A stretch of 64,000 nucleotides of DNA from G958295935 sp965224235 (GTDB lineage: Bacteria; Chloroflexota; Dehalococcoidia; Lucifugimonadales; Lucifugimonadaceae), in assembly GCA_965224235.1 (NCBI GenBank), contig CBDCYP010000002.1:310001-374000 (forward strand), written 5' to 3'. The notes beneath the pieces were generated by a model. That model was not told the DNA's origin. It saw only the letters and a program-made list of their open reading frames with translations, and did no database searches. Made by a program: the position numbers and the translations under genes. How positions within the stretch are numbered: the stretch's first letter is position 1; each line of letters begins with the position of its first letter. Below are positions 1 through 8,556 of the stretch, piece by piece.

Positions 1-477
1 CGGTTCGGCGGCGCGAGCGGCCACGGTTCGATGCCCCAAGGCGAAGCCCGTTGCGCCAAAGCCGTCTCACTGGACCGGTATCCGGAAGGCTGGTTGTACG
101 ACCCGAAGGCCAAAGTCTTGCGAGTGGGCGATGGAGAATTCTCGCCTATCGCGCCAGAGATATGGAACTACTCCGTATCCGGCCTGCGGATCGTCAAGTC
201 GTGGCTTGACTACCGCAAGCTCAACCGGGCGGGCAGGAAATCGTCTCCTCTCGACGACATCCGGCCCGAGCGATGGGATTTCACCGAGGATTTGATCGAA
301 CTGCTCTGGACGCTGGAGCATACGCTCGCGTTACAACCTAAAGGCGCGGAGTTGCTTGACCTTGTTTTGCAGTCCAACCTGTTTACTTCACACCAATTGC
401 CAAACCCAACTGACGCGGAACGCCAGCCGCCAAAAATGTGTCTTTCGAATGGTGACCAATTCTTACTTGACGAATAG
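1..477 (+). CDS. Type ISP restriction-modification enzyme, C-terminal part (cut by window edge)
   Basis: The reading frame is open from base 1, so this is the 3' end of a longer gene. The visible 158 or so residues match the C-terminal specificity region of Type ISP single-polypeptide restriction-modification enzymes (LlaBIII type). Recognisable segments are LRVGDGEF, EIWNYSVSGLRIVKSWLDYR and KSSPLDDIRPERW, followed by a helical stretch ending near QSNLF. The stop lies where this family normally ends, so the 3' end looks complete. The full enzyme would carry nuclease, helicase and adenine methyltransferase domains upstream, outside the window. Whether the whole gene is intact cannot be judged. 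Family assignment is firm and recognition specificity is unknown. Confidence 0.8.
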   Translation, partial: RFGGASGHGSMPQGEARCAKAVSLDRYPEGWLYDPKAKVLRVGDGEFSPIAPEIWNYSVSGLRIVKSWLDYRKLNRAGRKSSPLDDIRPERWDFTEDLIELLWTLEHTLALQPKGAELLDLVLQSNLFTSHQLPNPTDAERQPPKMCLSNGDQFLLDE

Positions 478-483
478 TCCATT

Positions 484-817
484 GCGGCACGCCCGCCCAA
501 GTGTTCGGTTTCGCCGATACCTGGAAATGGGACGAAGCGGTGCCGATCATGTGTTCGGTTTCAAAAATGCCGTCTCTCACCCACTCCATCGGGTGACATC
601 GGCATTCGGGGCGTTACTCGACCGATCGGGGATGCTCGAACAGCCCACTGCCAGGGAACTCGGCATGCCGTCGGCGCAGTCGGTTGCCGTAATGTCCCCT
701 CCCACAACGGACATGGCCGCGATGCTAAACGTCGGGTTGTGCCCCGACTGCCAGTCGACGCTGGCCCACGAAGAGGGCTGCGTCAAGTGCCACGCCTGCG
801 GCTTCAGCAAATGCTGA
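484..817 (+). pseudogene. Mosaic remnant: adenine methyltransferase fragment joined to a class II RNR-like zinc ribbon
   Basis: Bases about 495-640 closely resemble bases about 980-1130 of the intact methyltransferase gene downstream, including the peptide NAVSHPLHRVTS. In the copy the frame slips, so FADTWKWDEA is read in a different frame from what follows. From about 640 the same open frame becomes unrelated and ends in CPDCQ followed by GCVKCHACGFSKC. This four-cysteine ribbon is what is normally found at the extreme C-terminus of B12-dependent (class II) ribonucleotide reductases. No full reductase or methyltransferase is encoded here. The segment looks like two gene scraps joined by recombination. 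A small zinc-ribbon protein starting at an internal ATG is possible but unsupported. Confidence 0.6.
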
Positions 818-836
818 GGCCGCCGCGGGCAGCAAG

Positions 837-2510
837 ATGAAGGACCGGTCCCTTTACTACGGCGACTGCCTCGATTGGATGAGGGAATGGCCGTCCGAAT
901 CGGTCGACCTGATCTACCTCGACCCGCCGTTCAACAGCAACACCGACTACAACATACTTTTCGGACGCGGCAACGGCACACCCGCCCAAGTACGCGGTTT
1001 CGCCGATACCTGGAAATGGGACGAAGCGGCTGCCGACCGCGTCTTCCGTTTTAAGAACGCCGTCTCTCATCCCCTCCACAGGGTGACATCGGGGTTCGAG
1101 GCGATACTCGGCCAGTCGGGGATGTTCGCCTATCTGACATACATGGGGGAGCGGCTGGTCGAGATGCGGCGGCTGCTCAAACCTACGGGCAGCATCTACC
1201 TGCACTGTGACGACACCGCCTCCCACTACCTTAAACTGCTTTTGGACTCGGTGTTTGACCCAAAGAATTTCCGCAACGACGTCGCCTGGAGGCGCTCCGT
1301 TTCTCACAATGACCCGCGGCGGTTTGGCCGGATCCTCGACCACATCCTCCTATATGGGAAGACCGACCGTCCATATTGGGCAGGCAGTGAGATCAACACG
1401 CCCAAGACCGCGGAGCAACTGCGGAAGGCATACCCATCGGAAGACGAACGCGGACGATACCGGAGCGACAACCTCACAGGGCCGTTGCACTCCACGTCGG
1501 CGGGCAGACCAAGTACCACGCCGTGGAGGAAGTACAACGTCTTCGCCATGAACCGGTGCTGGTCAGTACCGAAAACCGGTAAATACGCTGAGTTCATCGA
1601 GCGGGAGTTCATTCCCGGATACCGCAGCATCGAAGGCATTCACGAACGGCTGGACGCGTTGGACGAAGCCGGACTCATATACCACCCTGTCGCCGGGAAG
1701 TGGCCCGGGCTGAAGCGATATGCCTCAGGCGAGGAAGGCAACCCGCCTCAGAACCTCATCATGGAGCCCACGGGGTTCACAAACTTCAGCGCCCAAAAAG
1801 GCGAACACCTGGGATTCCCCACGCAGAAACCGCTCGGCTTGCTCAAAACACTGATTCCCGCCGCGTGTCCACCGAATGGCCTCGTGCTCGACCCCTTTTG
1901 CGGTTGTGGCACAACCGTCATCGCCGCGCACGACCTCCGGAGACGATGGATAGGCATTGACATATCGGCTACAGCCATAGACATCGTCCAGCAGCGGCGT
2001 CTCAAGCCTTTGGGAATCGAAGCGGAAACGTTCGGCATTCCCCGGGATCTGGCCAGCGCCCGCAAACTGGCGTCTGAGCGACCCTCGGACTTTGAGGCGT
2101 GGGCCGTTACCCGAATACTCGGCCTGGCGCCAAACGAACGAAAAAGCGGCGACCGCGGCATTGATGGCCGCGGCACATTAATCGGTACCCCACAAGAACG
2201 TATGTCGAAGTTGGTGCTCGCCCAGGTCAAGGGCGGCCGGACCTTTCAGCTTTCGGCGTTCCGGGATTTCATGCACGTGGTGAACCGCGACAACACGGCG
2301 GCTGGCATATTCATCACGTTAGGGACCGTCACTTCATCCCAGGCCCGCGCCGAAGCCAGAAATGCAGGCGAGGTCACTGTCGGGGCAGACCGGTGCCCGC
2401 GTGTGCAGTTGTGGTCTATTGAGGACTACTTCAACGGCCAAATGGCCCGCTTGCCGACGCTGGCCGATCCAAACACCGGCAGGCCTATTCAGCCGGCCCT
2501 GCTAGCCTGA
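837..2510 (+). CDS. Site-specific adenine DNA methyltransferase fused to a C-terminal nuclease-like domain
   Basis: A protein of 557 residues. The DPPF catalytic motif is at residues 29-32 and the AdoMet-binding motif DPFCGCGTT at about 352-360. That order is typical of beta-class amino-methyltransferases, also seen in Type III Mod proteins. Between them lies a long target-recognition segment. Residues about 416-540 form a second domain with AWAVTRILG, SGDRGIDGRG and LAQVKGG. The D443 and QVK (463-465) pattern resembles a Mrr-like PD-(D/E)xK fold, and the tail is WSIEDYF. This suggests a one-polypeptide modification and restriction enzyme, or a methylase with a degenerate nuclease. No separate restriction gene sits beside it. 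The ATG start follows the remnant upstream by 19 bases. Confidence 0.8.
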   Translation: MKDRSLYYGDCLDWMREWPSESVDLIYLDPPFNSNTDYNILFGRGNGTPAQVRGFADTWKWDEAAADRVFRFKNAVSHPLHRVTSGFEAILGQSGMFAYLTYMGERLVEMRRLLKPTGSIYLHCDDTASHYLKLLLDSVFDPKNFRNDVAWRRSVSHNDPRRFGRILDHILLYGKTDRPYWAGSEINTPKTAEQLRKAYPSEDERGRYRSDNLTGPLHSTSAGRPSTTPWRKYNVFAMNRCWSVPKTGKYAEFIEREFIPGYRSIEGIHERLDALDEAGLIYHPVAGKWPGLKRYASGEEGNPPQNLIMEPTGFTNFSAQKGEHLGFPTQKPLGLLKTLIPAACPPNGLVLDPFCGCGTTVIAAHDLRRRWIGIDISATAIDIVQQRRLKPLGIEAETFGIPRDLASARKLASERPSDFEAWAVTRILGLAPNERKSGDRGIDGRGTLIGTPQERMSKLVLAQVKGGRTFQLSAFRDFMHVVNRDNTAAGIFITLGTVTSSQARAEARNAGEVTVGADRCPRVQLWSIEDYFNGQMARLPTLADPNTGRPIQPALLA

Positions 2511-2733
2511 CAACGGAACCATGATCGGTCGCCGCAGGTGTCCTGTATCCTGGTTTTCCCGGTCTCAGTGGTACCAGATGGTCTACGGCGAGTTCGTCGG
2601 CTTCCCCAACCCTGCGATGGCGGCGGGTACCATAACTATCGGCTCGGCAAAGGTGGTGGCCTAGTCGTCGAGGAGCCGGGACTAGACGTACGGCGTACAG
2701 GATGAACGTATCCCGACGCGAAAGGGGAGTTGA

Positions 2734-2943
2734 ATGCGTATACCGCTGTTTCGATTGTTTCGATCGGGTAAGCCCAAGGCAACCGATCCGGTCTGCCACA
2801 TGGAAGTCGACACGCAAAAACCGCCCGGCGGCAGTTGGGACCATGAGGGTGTAACTTACTATTTCTGTGGCCCGGGATGTAACCGGTCTTTCCAAAAGGA
2901 AACGTCCTCGTATCTGTCAGGAGAAAAGCGAATCGAGATGTAG
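2734..2943 (+). CDS. YHS-domain metal-binding protein
   Basis: A 69-residue protein preceded by a strong ribosome site (AAGGGGAG). The N-terminal 14 or so residues are basic and the rest is a YHS domain: DPVCHMEVD at about 18-26, then TYYFCGPGCNRSFQKE. Cys and His residues in this fold bind metal, usually heavy metals or copper, and the domain is often found on copper-exporting ATPases or as a stand-alone partner. A lipoprotein cytochrome c gene follows 121 bases later in the same direction. Function beyond metal binding is inference. Confidence 0.75.
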   Translation: MRIPLFRLFRSGKPKATDPVCHMEVDTQKPPGGSWDHEGVTYYFCGPGCNRSFQKETSSYLSGEKRIEM

Positions 2944-3064
2944 GGAGAAATGCTGGGTGATGGATGAATACGCCGACTACCTAGTCCACAACATGCCGCG
3001 TTGGCCGCAGGTCGGAACGGTAGCCACAGGGGAAGGAATCCCCATGACCAGAGGATGAAACTCA

Positions 3065-3514
3065 ATGCGTAGACTCTTTGTCTGCAACCTCGTCGCGGCC
3101 TTCGTCCTGCTCATGATGACGGGATGTGGCGAAGATAGCGCCCCGCAGCACGAGGCTACTTATTCGAACGGGACGGGACAGGACACAGCGCCAGTACCGG
3201 ACTCGTCCACTACGGCTCGTACAGGCGAAGAACTGTTCAGCGCTAACTGCTCGGTCTGTCACGGCGTGGATGCCTTCGGGACCAACCAGGGGCCACCCTT
3301 AGTCGACAAAACCTACCACCCCGGCCATCACCCTGATTTCAGCATTCGCAACGCGATCCGCCAGGGAGCAAAGCAACACCACTGGTTTTTCGGCGATATG
3401 CCTCCCATTGCAGGTGTATCACCGGATGACGTGGAGAAGATCATCTGCTACGTCCGGGAAACTCAGCGTAAAAATGGCCTCTTCGAAGCGGACGAATATG
3501 AAACTTCCTGCTGA
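3065..3514 (+). CDS. c-type cytochrome lipoprotein
   Basis: A 149-residue exported protein. The signal peptide ends in a lipobox (MMTGC, Cys at about 20), so it is probably anchored outside the cytoplasmic membrane. One haem-binding site CSVCHG lies at about 61-66 and a likely axial Met in GDMPPIAGV further on. This is a small class I cytochrome c domain, probably an electron carrier. An AGAGGA ribosome site lies 9 bases before the ATG. It follows the YHS-domain gene, and the two may form a small redox or metal unit. The terminal ESC ending is unremarkable. Confidence 0.8.
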   Translation: MRRLFVCNLVAAFVLLMMTGCGEDSAPQHEATYSNGTGQDTAPVPDSSTTARTGEELFSANCSVCHGVDAFGTNQGPPLVDKTYHPGHHPDFSIRNAIRQGAKQHHWFFGDMPPIAGVSPDDVEKIICYVRETQRKNGLFEADEYETSC

Positions 3515-3837
3515 GCAGAATTCACCTCGCGTCTTCAGCGGTCTCATCCTAACGACGGAGAATCGTGCGCTGAAATAAGCGAAGGAGGCGTTGCCAGTGT
3601 TGCTCCTCCGGTTTGAGGGTTGTCGGTTGCGCTGCTGATGTCGCCAAACTGATGCAAGACTGCGTCTTATTGCCCGCCTGTTCGGCTCATTCAGGCGAAG
3701 ACATCCCGACACCGGCAAGCGTCTCCAATGTCCAGCCTTTCACTATTTGTCTGGAGATATTCGCCAAATATAGTGCTGACCGGTACGGAGTTGCCCGCGA
3801 AGGTCAACCGGGGCTGCGTCAAATACCACGCCAGCGA
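3515..3837. other. Gap with no recognised gene
   Basis: This 323-base stretch contains short open frames with no recognisable domain and no good start signals. A weak imperfect GGAGG/CCTCC inverted repeat at about 3583-3610 could be a terminator for the cytochrome gene, but there is no T-run. Nothing else is seen. Confidence 0.5.
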
Positions 3838-4198
3838 TTTCAGCCCATCCGCGGGCCCTCTACATCCCGATCATGACCTTGCATGTGTCAGGACGCGGCG
3901 AGAGGGCGAACTCGAACGCGCTTACCGCCTGCGAAAAAGGGAATCGGTCCGTCACGAGTTGAGCTACCGGGACGCGTCCGCTACCTGTCAACTCTATCGC
4001 CGTCGAGTAAGCGTTAGTGTAGCGAAAGACCGGGGTAAGGTCCACCTCTTTCACCATCGCGGCCACCGTGTCGATTTTTGTTGGCTGCGGTCTCATCCCG
4101 ACCAGAACGACACGGCTGGCGGGCGTGGATGCATCTACAAGCGTCTGAGCGCCATCGGGGTGGCCAGAACATTCAACTCCGACGCCCGCGCCGCGGCC
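3838..4198 (-). repeat. Direct repeat copy A (3' end of polyol dehydrogenase)
   Basis: By eye about nine in ten bases match the segment at about 8195-8556, in the same orientation. The two copies bracket the SbcD/SbcC-like operon. Similarity starts near GATTTCAGCC and stops abruptly just before the stop codon of the SbcC-like gene. Confidence 0.8.
3860..4198 (-). pseudogene. Polyol/zinc alcohol dehydrogenase, C-terminal fragment (copy A)
   Basis: Only the last 110 or so residues of a medium-chain dehydrogenase are present. Read upstream of the first ATG, the frame continues as ECSGHPDGAQTLVDAS and SRVVLVGM, then PTKIDTVAAMVKEVDL and VTDRFPFSQAVSAFEFA. These are typical of sorbitol/L-idonate dehydrogenase C-termini. 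The N-terminal zinc-binding and nucleotide-binding parts are missing. It is a diverged duplicate of the longer remnant at 8215-8908 and shares the sequence around that copy's frameshift. Confidence 0.7.
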
Positions 4199-4217
4199 CC
4201 TAGTGGCAGGATGGCCA

Positions 4218-6854
4218 CTAGGGGATCAGAGGGACCACTTTCGCATTTCCTACGTGGGAATAGCGTCCAGGGGTGCATGTAAGCACGACCACTTGACACT
4301 GTTTGCCCGCGGCTGCGATGACGGCGCCCATGGCTTGGAGGCGTTGGGGATCGCTCCAACCCAAGGCGTCATCGATCATCACCGGCACACCCCCATCATC
4401 CGGGCTTACGATAGTGGCGCACGCAATTCGGCAGAGGACGCCAAGCTGCTCTCGAGCCCCGGTGCTAAGTTCTTCTACATCAAGCGTGGTACCCTCAAGT
4501 CTGCGACGTACTACTCGCAATTCTTCGTCAAGCTGCGCCGAAAAGGTCGGACCGAACACGATGCGCCCGAACTGGTCAATTCGCTCCTTGAAAGGCTCAA
4601 TGTAGCGCTGGTGCGCTTGTCGGCGGTGCTTTTCAAACGTTTCTTGCAGCAGGCTTGCGGCCTTAGCGCGCTCCTCCGTGCGCGCATGCTCTCGCTTGAC
4701 TTGTCCCAATTCGCTAAGGGCTTGGTCATAGAGCCCCTGCAGGCCCTTTTCGCCGTGGATATCTAAGCGAGCTCTAAGCTCGCTCTGGCGATCTCCGTTG
4801 GCCTGAAGTTCCTGAAAGGCGCGTTTTTTGGCGTCGCGTGCGTTTAGAAGAAGAGTTTCGAGAGAACCCGGATCTGCAGCCTCCAGTTGTGCTTTAACTC
4901 CCTCTAGAGACTTGAGAGCGGCGTCCAAACGCTCTTGGGCCACCACAAGAGCAGCCCTGAGGGCTTCATCCCCTTGAATCTTTCTGGCCGCGGCGAGCCG
5001 GCTTTCTGATTCCTCCTTGCGATCTCCAGCGACCTTGATCCTGGCAGTAAGGCCGGCCTCATTGAGCCGGGCCTCATTAAGTTCATCTTCTGACTTTTTC
5101 GCGGCGACGTCGCAAGTATCCAATCTTGTTCGACAGTCATCGACAAAAACTTCAGCTTCCGAGGCGATTCGCCTGGCCTCGTCTAAGTCGGGGGGAAGCG
5201 GCGGGTCCTCTGGACGCTCTTGAGGATAGGACGTGACCCTCTTCGTTAGGTCCTTGACCTTGGATAGCAGAATGTCGGGGGTGAGATCCCGAAGATCTCG
5301 CTTGATGGCCGCGATGGCGTCGTCTTTGACGCGTTGGGCGTCCCGTCGTTCCTGTGCTGCTTTCCTCGCCTCGGCAAGGTCGGTGACTCCAACCTCGCTG
5401 CACAGGCGCCGGTAGGCCTCTTGAGTAATGCGACGCCGCTCGGCTAGGCCTTTCGATTCATTCCCTGCGCTCACCAACAGCCGAGCAGCACCCGGAATGA
5501 CCAATATCACCTCATCTTCTACGGTGGCGCTATAAACCTCTTTGGCATTGAGTTCGACATCCTTGCCATCAACCTGCAATCTGATGTCGCGTAGCGCTGT
5601 AGTTTCCACTGAGGCGGCAGCGCTGTCGGTAGCTGCTCTGGCAACCACATCTTCGAGATAGGCCTTTTCAATCCGTTCCAGCCCATCGTCATCAACTATG
5701 GCCGATTCAAGATAATCTTCAGCTTTCGTGAGAGATTGCTCGGCCTCTACATAGCGCTCATGGCGTTCGCTGATCTGTGCCACCTCAATCTGTTCACGCA
5801 AATAGTCGCGATCCCGAGCGGCACGGCCGCGTTTGTCATCAGCTGAGCGAAGCGTCGCGGCGGCTTCCTTGAGGGAAGCGGCCGCGGCTTCCCTGCGGCG
5901 AATGGCTGCGGCAAGTTCAGGCGCCGCTTCCTGTGCCTTGGCGTCAAGCACAGTCAAGTCCTTTGTAGAGTCTTTGCAGGCTTCGAAGAACTCTTGGCGA
6001 CGGGCCCATTTGCCCTCCGCGAGGTGGTGTTCAGCTTCTGCAGCACCGTAGACAGCGTCCAAACGATCGATCTCGTTACGCATGCGCTCAATGGAATTCC
6101 ACCGCTCCGTAAGGTCGAGCTCGCCATTCTCGTACTCGTCTTGAGTAGCGCTGACTCGGATCGCCTCAGCGACCAGCCGGTCCATCCGGGCCACGTCTCT
6201 CTCGACATCCTTCATCTGTTGCGTCAGATTGTCGGCCTTCTCCGTAGCTTCTTCTTTGCGGTGTTGAGACGACTTTCGCGCCTGATTCTCCTGACCCTTT
6301 GGAGTCCAATATTTGCCATACTCCTCCTTGATGCGCTCCCAAAGGGTGTCTTCGTGGTCAGATGCAAGATCGCCGCCTGCGGCGCTGTCCAAGGCTCTGC
6401 GCATTGACGGCATGGTGAAAGGTGGCAGGGTTAACTTGATGCCCTGATCAATGCGCAGCGCGTTCCAGAGATCCATGTCGAGGGTCTCTTCGAGGATCTC
6501 TCGTAGACGGTCGTGCGCCTCGCGCCCGGTGTGACTCTCACTCTGTGGAGATGAAATGTTGAGAGTGGTTCTTGGATTCCGAAGCCATTGCTTTTTGAAC
6601 TCCAGCGTGTATTGACCAGAAGACAGCTCAATCTCTACCTCAGGACCCTCGTCTCGGTTTACAGGCTTGACGGATCTGACTCGAGCGCTCAGGGACGAGT
6701 CCGGCAATTCGATGGCCAACGCTATCGCTTCGGAGATGGAGGTCTTGCCTACCTCGTTAGGCCCCTCAACGATTGTGACCCCACTATCAGGGAATCTCAC
6801 GTCGCTCTCGGTGACTCCACGGTAGTTGACCAGACGGACACGGTTTAATTTCAT
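4218..6854 (-). CDS. SbcC/Rad50-like (YhaN-like) AAA ATPase without a zinc hook
   Basis: An 878-residue SMC-type ATPase. Walker A GPNEVGKT is at 31-38, the ABC signature LSTGAREQLG at 796-805 and Walker B VPVMIDDALG at 823-832. Long coiled-coil stretches span about 195-410 and 470-750. Where Rad50 and SbcC carry a CxxC zinc hook, this protein has a beta-rich insert at about 415-465 (containing LQVDGKDVELNAKEVY and DEVILVIPG), and no CxxC is present. The start codon overlaps the stop of the upstream metallophosphoesterase by 4 bases, so the two are translationally coupled. By family knowledge the pair processes DNA ends. It is shorter than typical SbcC, and YhaN is the closer architectural match. 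A role in defence is possible given the surrounding restriction genes. Confidence 0.8.
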   Translation of the reverse strand: MKLNRVRLVNYRGVTESDVRFPDSGVTIVEGPNEVGKTSISEAIALAIELPDSSLSARVRSVKPVNRDEGPEVEIELSSGQYTLEFKKQWLRNPRTTLNISSPQSESHTGREAHDRLREILEETLDMDLWNALRIDQGIKLTLPPFTMPSMRRALDSAAGGDLASDHEDTLWERIKEEYGKYWTPKGQENQARKSSQHRKEEATEKADNLTQQMKDVERDVARMDRLVAEAIRVSATQDEYENGELDLTERWNSIERMRNEIDRLDAVYGAAEAEHHLAEGKWARRQEFFEACKDSTKDLTVLDAKAQEAAPELAAAIRRREAAAASLKEAAATLRSADDKRGRAARDRDYLREQIEVAQISERHERYVEAEQSLTKAEDYLESAIVDDDGLERIEKAYLEDVVARAATDSAAASVETTALRDIRLQVDGKDVELNAKEVYSATVEDEVILVIPGAARLLVSAGNESKGLAERRRITQEAYRRLCSEVGVTDLAEARKAAQERRDAQRVKDDAIAAIKRDLRDLTPDILLSKVKDLTKRVTSYPQERPEDPPLPPDLDEARRIASEAEVFVDDCRTRLDTCDVAAKKSEDELNEARLNEAGLTARIKVAGDRKEESESRLAAARKIQGDEALRAALVVAQERLDAALKSLEGVKAQLEAADPGSLETLLLNARDAKKRAFQELQANGDRQSELRARLDIHGEKGLQGLYDQALSELGQVKREHARTEERAKAASLLQETFEKHRRQAHQRYIEPFKERIDQFGRIVFGPTFSAQLDEELRVVRRRLEGTTLDVEELSTGAREQLGVLCRIACATIVSPDDGGVPVMIDDALGWSDPQRLQAMGAVIAAAGKQCQVVVLTCTPGRYSHVGNAKVVPLIP

Positions 6855-7981
6855 GCGCGAGGGCCTACTAGACGATGCAACAGTGTTAGAGCATCGCGGG
6901 AAATTAGGGCATTGTTCCCTGACTCGGCCATCTTTTGCAGTTCGATCAGGGCATCATGGGCGAAGCCCGACAATCCAAGGTATTCAAGGTCGGCATTATC
7001 GGGGATCACCACTAGGTCGCTACGTCTCTCCCACGTCTCCAAGGCTGCAAGCAGATCAGCGTTGTGATCCAGTACGCTGTCAAGCCGAGCCTTCTGGGCC
7101 AGGGACACTTGACCTGTCAGCGAGACCTTCACAATAGTACGGTCTTTGTTGTTCAAGGTCGAAAGCCACTCTTCAAGGGCGTCTATGTCCTCATTTGCGC
7201 TCAAGTACCATTCGCGGTTCACAAACCTCCAGGTACCTAAGTGCTTGGCCTCGACACTGATATTGTCCCCTTCGAGGTCAACGACGAGAACGTTACCGGG
7301 GTTAATCTCGGTGTAGTTAGTCGGCTCTGGGGCGCCCGCATACCAGATCCGGCCGGTCGTGCCCACATCGGTGGTGGAATGGCGGTCCCCAAGAGCTACG
7401 TAGTGGATCAGGCCTGCATTGATCTTCTCCTCAAGCTGCGTCAGGCCAATAAGTTTCGGGTCGTCTCGGCTCGGTGACATAGTGTCGGCGGTCCCATGGC
7501 CCACGATGATGCGAACAGTATCGGTCGCCTCAAGTCCTTCGCAGACGGCGTCCACCAAGGCGATGGTCGGGTACTTGTTGGGCCAGGGTGCGGCAATCAA
7601 TTCAACTCCCTGAACTGCTTCAACTGGAGCGGATTCGTCGAGCACTTTCACGTTTTCGGGCCGGTGCGTGGTGAACGTTTGAGAGCGATAGATTGACGAT
7701 GCGTCAAGCGGGTCGTGGTTGCCGGGTAGCAGGTAAAACGTGACTTTCGGAAACGCGGCCATCTTTTCGAACGCTCGCATGAGCACCTGCCGTCTTACCT
7801 GATTCGAATCGAACACATCGCCGCACACGACTACGAACTGACAGCCTTCGTCAACGGCGAGAATTCCCATCTGCTCGATGACGTCGAGGCGAGCGGCGCT
7901 GAAGCGTGCTTGGGCCTCACCGGTCAGAAAATGCCTGGTCATCCCGAGTTGCCAGTCAGCGGACTGTAGGAACCTCACCAT
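6851..7981 (-). CDS. SbcD/Mre11-like (YhaO-like) metallophosphoesterase, DNA exonuclease
   Basis: A 376-residue calcineurin-like phosphoesterase. Metal-binding motifs are SADWQLG at 7-13, GDVFD at 54-58, GNHD at 87-90, IVGHGTADT and ALGDRHS. The first motif has Gln where SbcD normally has His (DxH), and the last reads GDRH rather than GHxH, as in more distant members. By homology it is the nuclease partner of the ATPase encoded just downstream, with a 4-base overlap. It starts at an ATG followed by VRFLQSADW. The gene is first in this minus-strand operon, and 220 bases of non-coding DNA plus a tRNA fragment lie upstream. Confidence 0.8.
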   Translation of the reverse strand: MVRFLQSADWQLGMTRHFLTGEAQARFSAARLDVIEQMGILAVDEGCQFVVVCGDVFDSNQVRRQVLMRAFEKMAAFPKVTFYLLPGNHDPLDASSIYRSQTFTTHRPENVKVLDESAPVEAVQGVELIAAPWPNKYPTIALVDAVCEGLEATDTVRIIVGHGTADTMSPSRDDPKLIGLTQLEEKINAGLIHYVALGDRHSTTDVGTTGRIWYAGAPEPTNYTEINPGNVLVVDLEGDNISVEAKHLGTWRFVNREWYLSANEDIDALEEWLSTLNNKDRTIVKVSLTGQVSLAQKARLDSVLDHNADLLAALETWERRSDLVVIPDNADLEYLGLSGFAHDALIELQKMAESGNNALISRDALTLLHRLVGPRA

Positions 7982-8143
7982 GTTGTGCGCCTACCGTCCT
8001 TTCGCATCCGCGAACATGAAACATATACATTCATATCGGGACTCGTGGGTTGCATCAGCCCTGCATGCCAGCAGAACCCGGGCTCGGTTGCGAGTCCAGA
8101 ACTAACCTCATCACGAAGGTTCAGAGTTTTGTGCAGTTTGGCA

Positions 8144-8178
8144 GCCCGGTATGACTCGAACATCCGACCTCTACTATA
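8144..8178 (-). repeat. Partial tRNA-Ile copy, probable attachment-site scar
   Basis: About 35 bases match the T-arm to anticodon-side 3' half of tRNA-Ile(GAU) at 10392-10465, in the same orientation. A 25-base core (8151-8175 versus 10402-10426) is identical. Integrases that target tRNA 3' ends leave exactly such a fragment at the far end of the insert. The 5' half and acceptor of a tRNA are absent, so this is not a functional gene. Confidence 0.7.
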
Positions 8179-8194
8179 GCGGCAGCCAGTAATT

Positions 8195-8556
8195 TCAGCC
8201 TGTCCTCGGGCCCTCTACATCCCGATCATGAGCTTGCACGTGTCAGGACGCGGTGAGCGGGCGAACTTGAACGCGCTTACCGCCTGCTCAAACGGGAATC
8301 GGTCCGTCACGAGTCGAGCTACCGGGACTCGTCCGCCGCCTGTCAACTCTATCGCCGTTGAGTAAGCGTTGGCGTAGCGAAAGACCGTAGTAAGGTCCAC
8401 CTCTTTCACCATCGCGGCCACCGTGTCGATTTTTGTTGGTTGCGGTCCCATCCCGACCAGAACGACACGGCTGGCGGGTGCGGATGCGTCTACAAGCGTC
8501 TGAGCGCCACCGGGATGGCCAGAGCATTCAACTCCGACGCCCGCGCCGCTGCCCCC
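8195..8556 (-). repeat. Direct repeat copy B (3' part of polyol dehydrogenase)
   Basis: Matches copy A at 3838-4198 in the same orientation with scattered substitutions. It begins 17 bases after the tRNA-Ile fragment. Beyond about 8556 the similarity ends, and this copy continues further into the dehydrogenase. Confidence 0.8.

Noticed and set aside
2521..2664. A 47-codon plus-strand frame beginning MIGRRRCPV
   Set aside because: It is short, has no clear ribosome site and no recognised family. It may be a scrap of an older gene.
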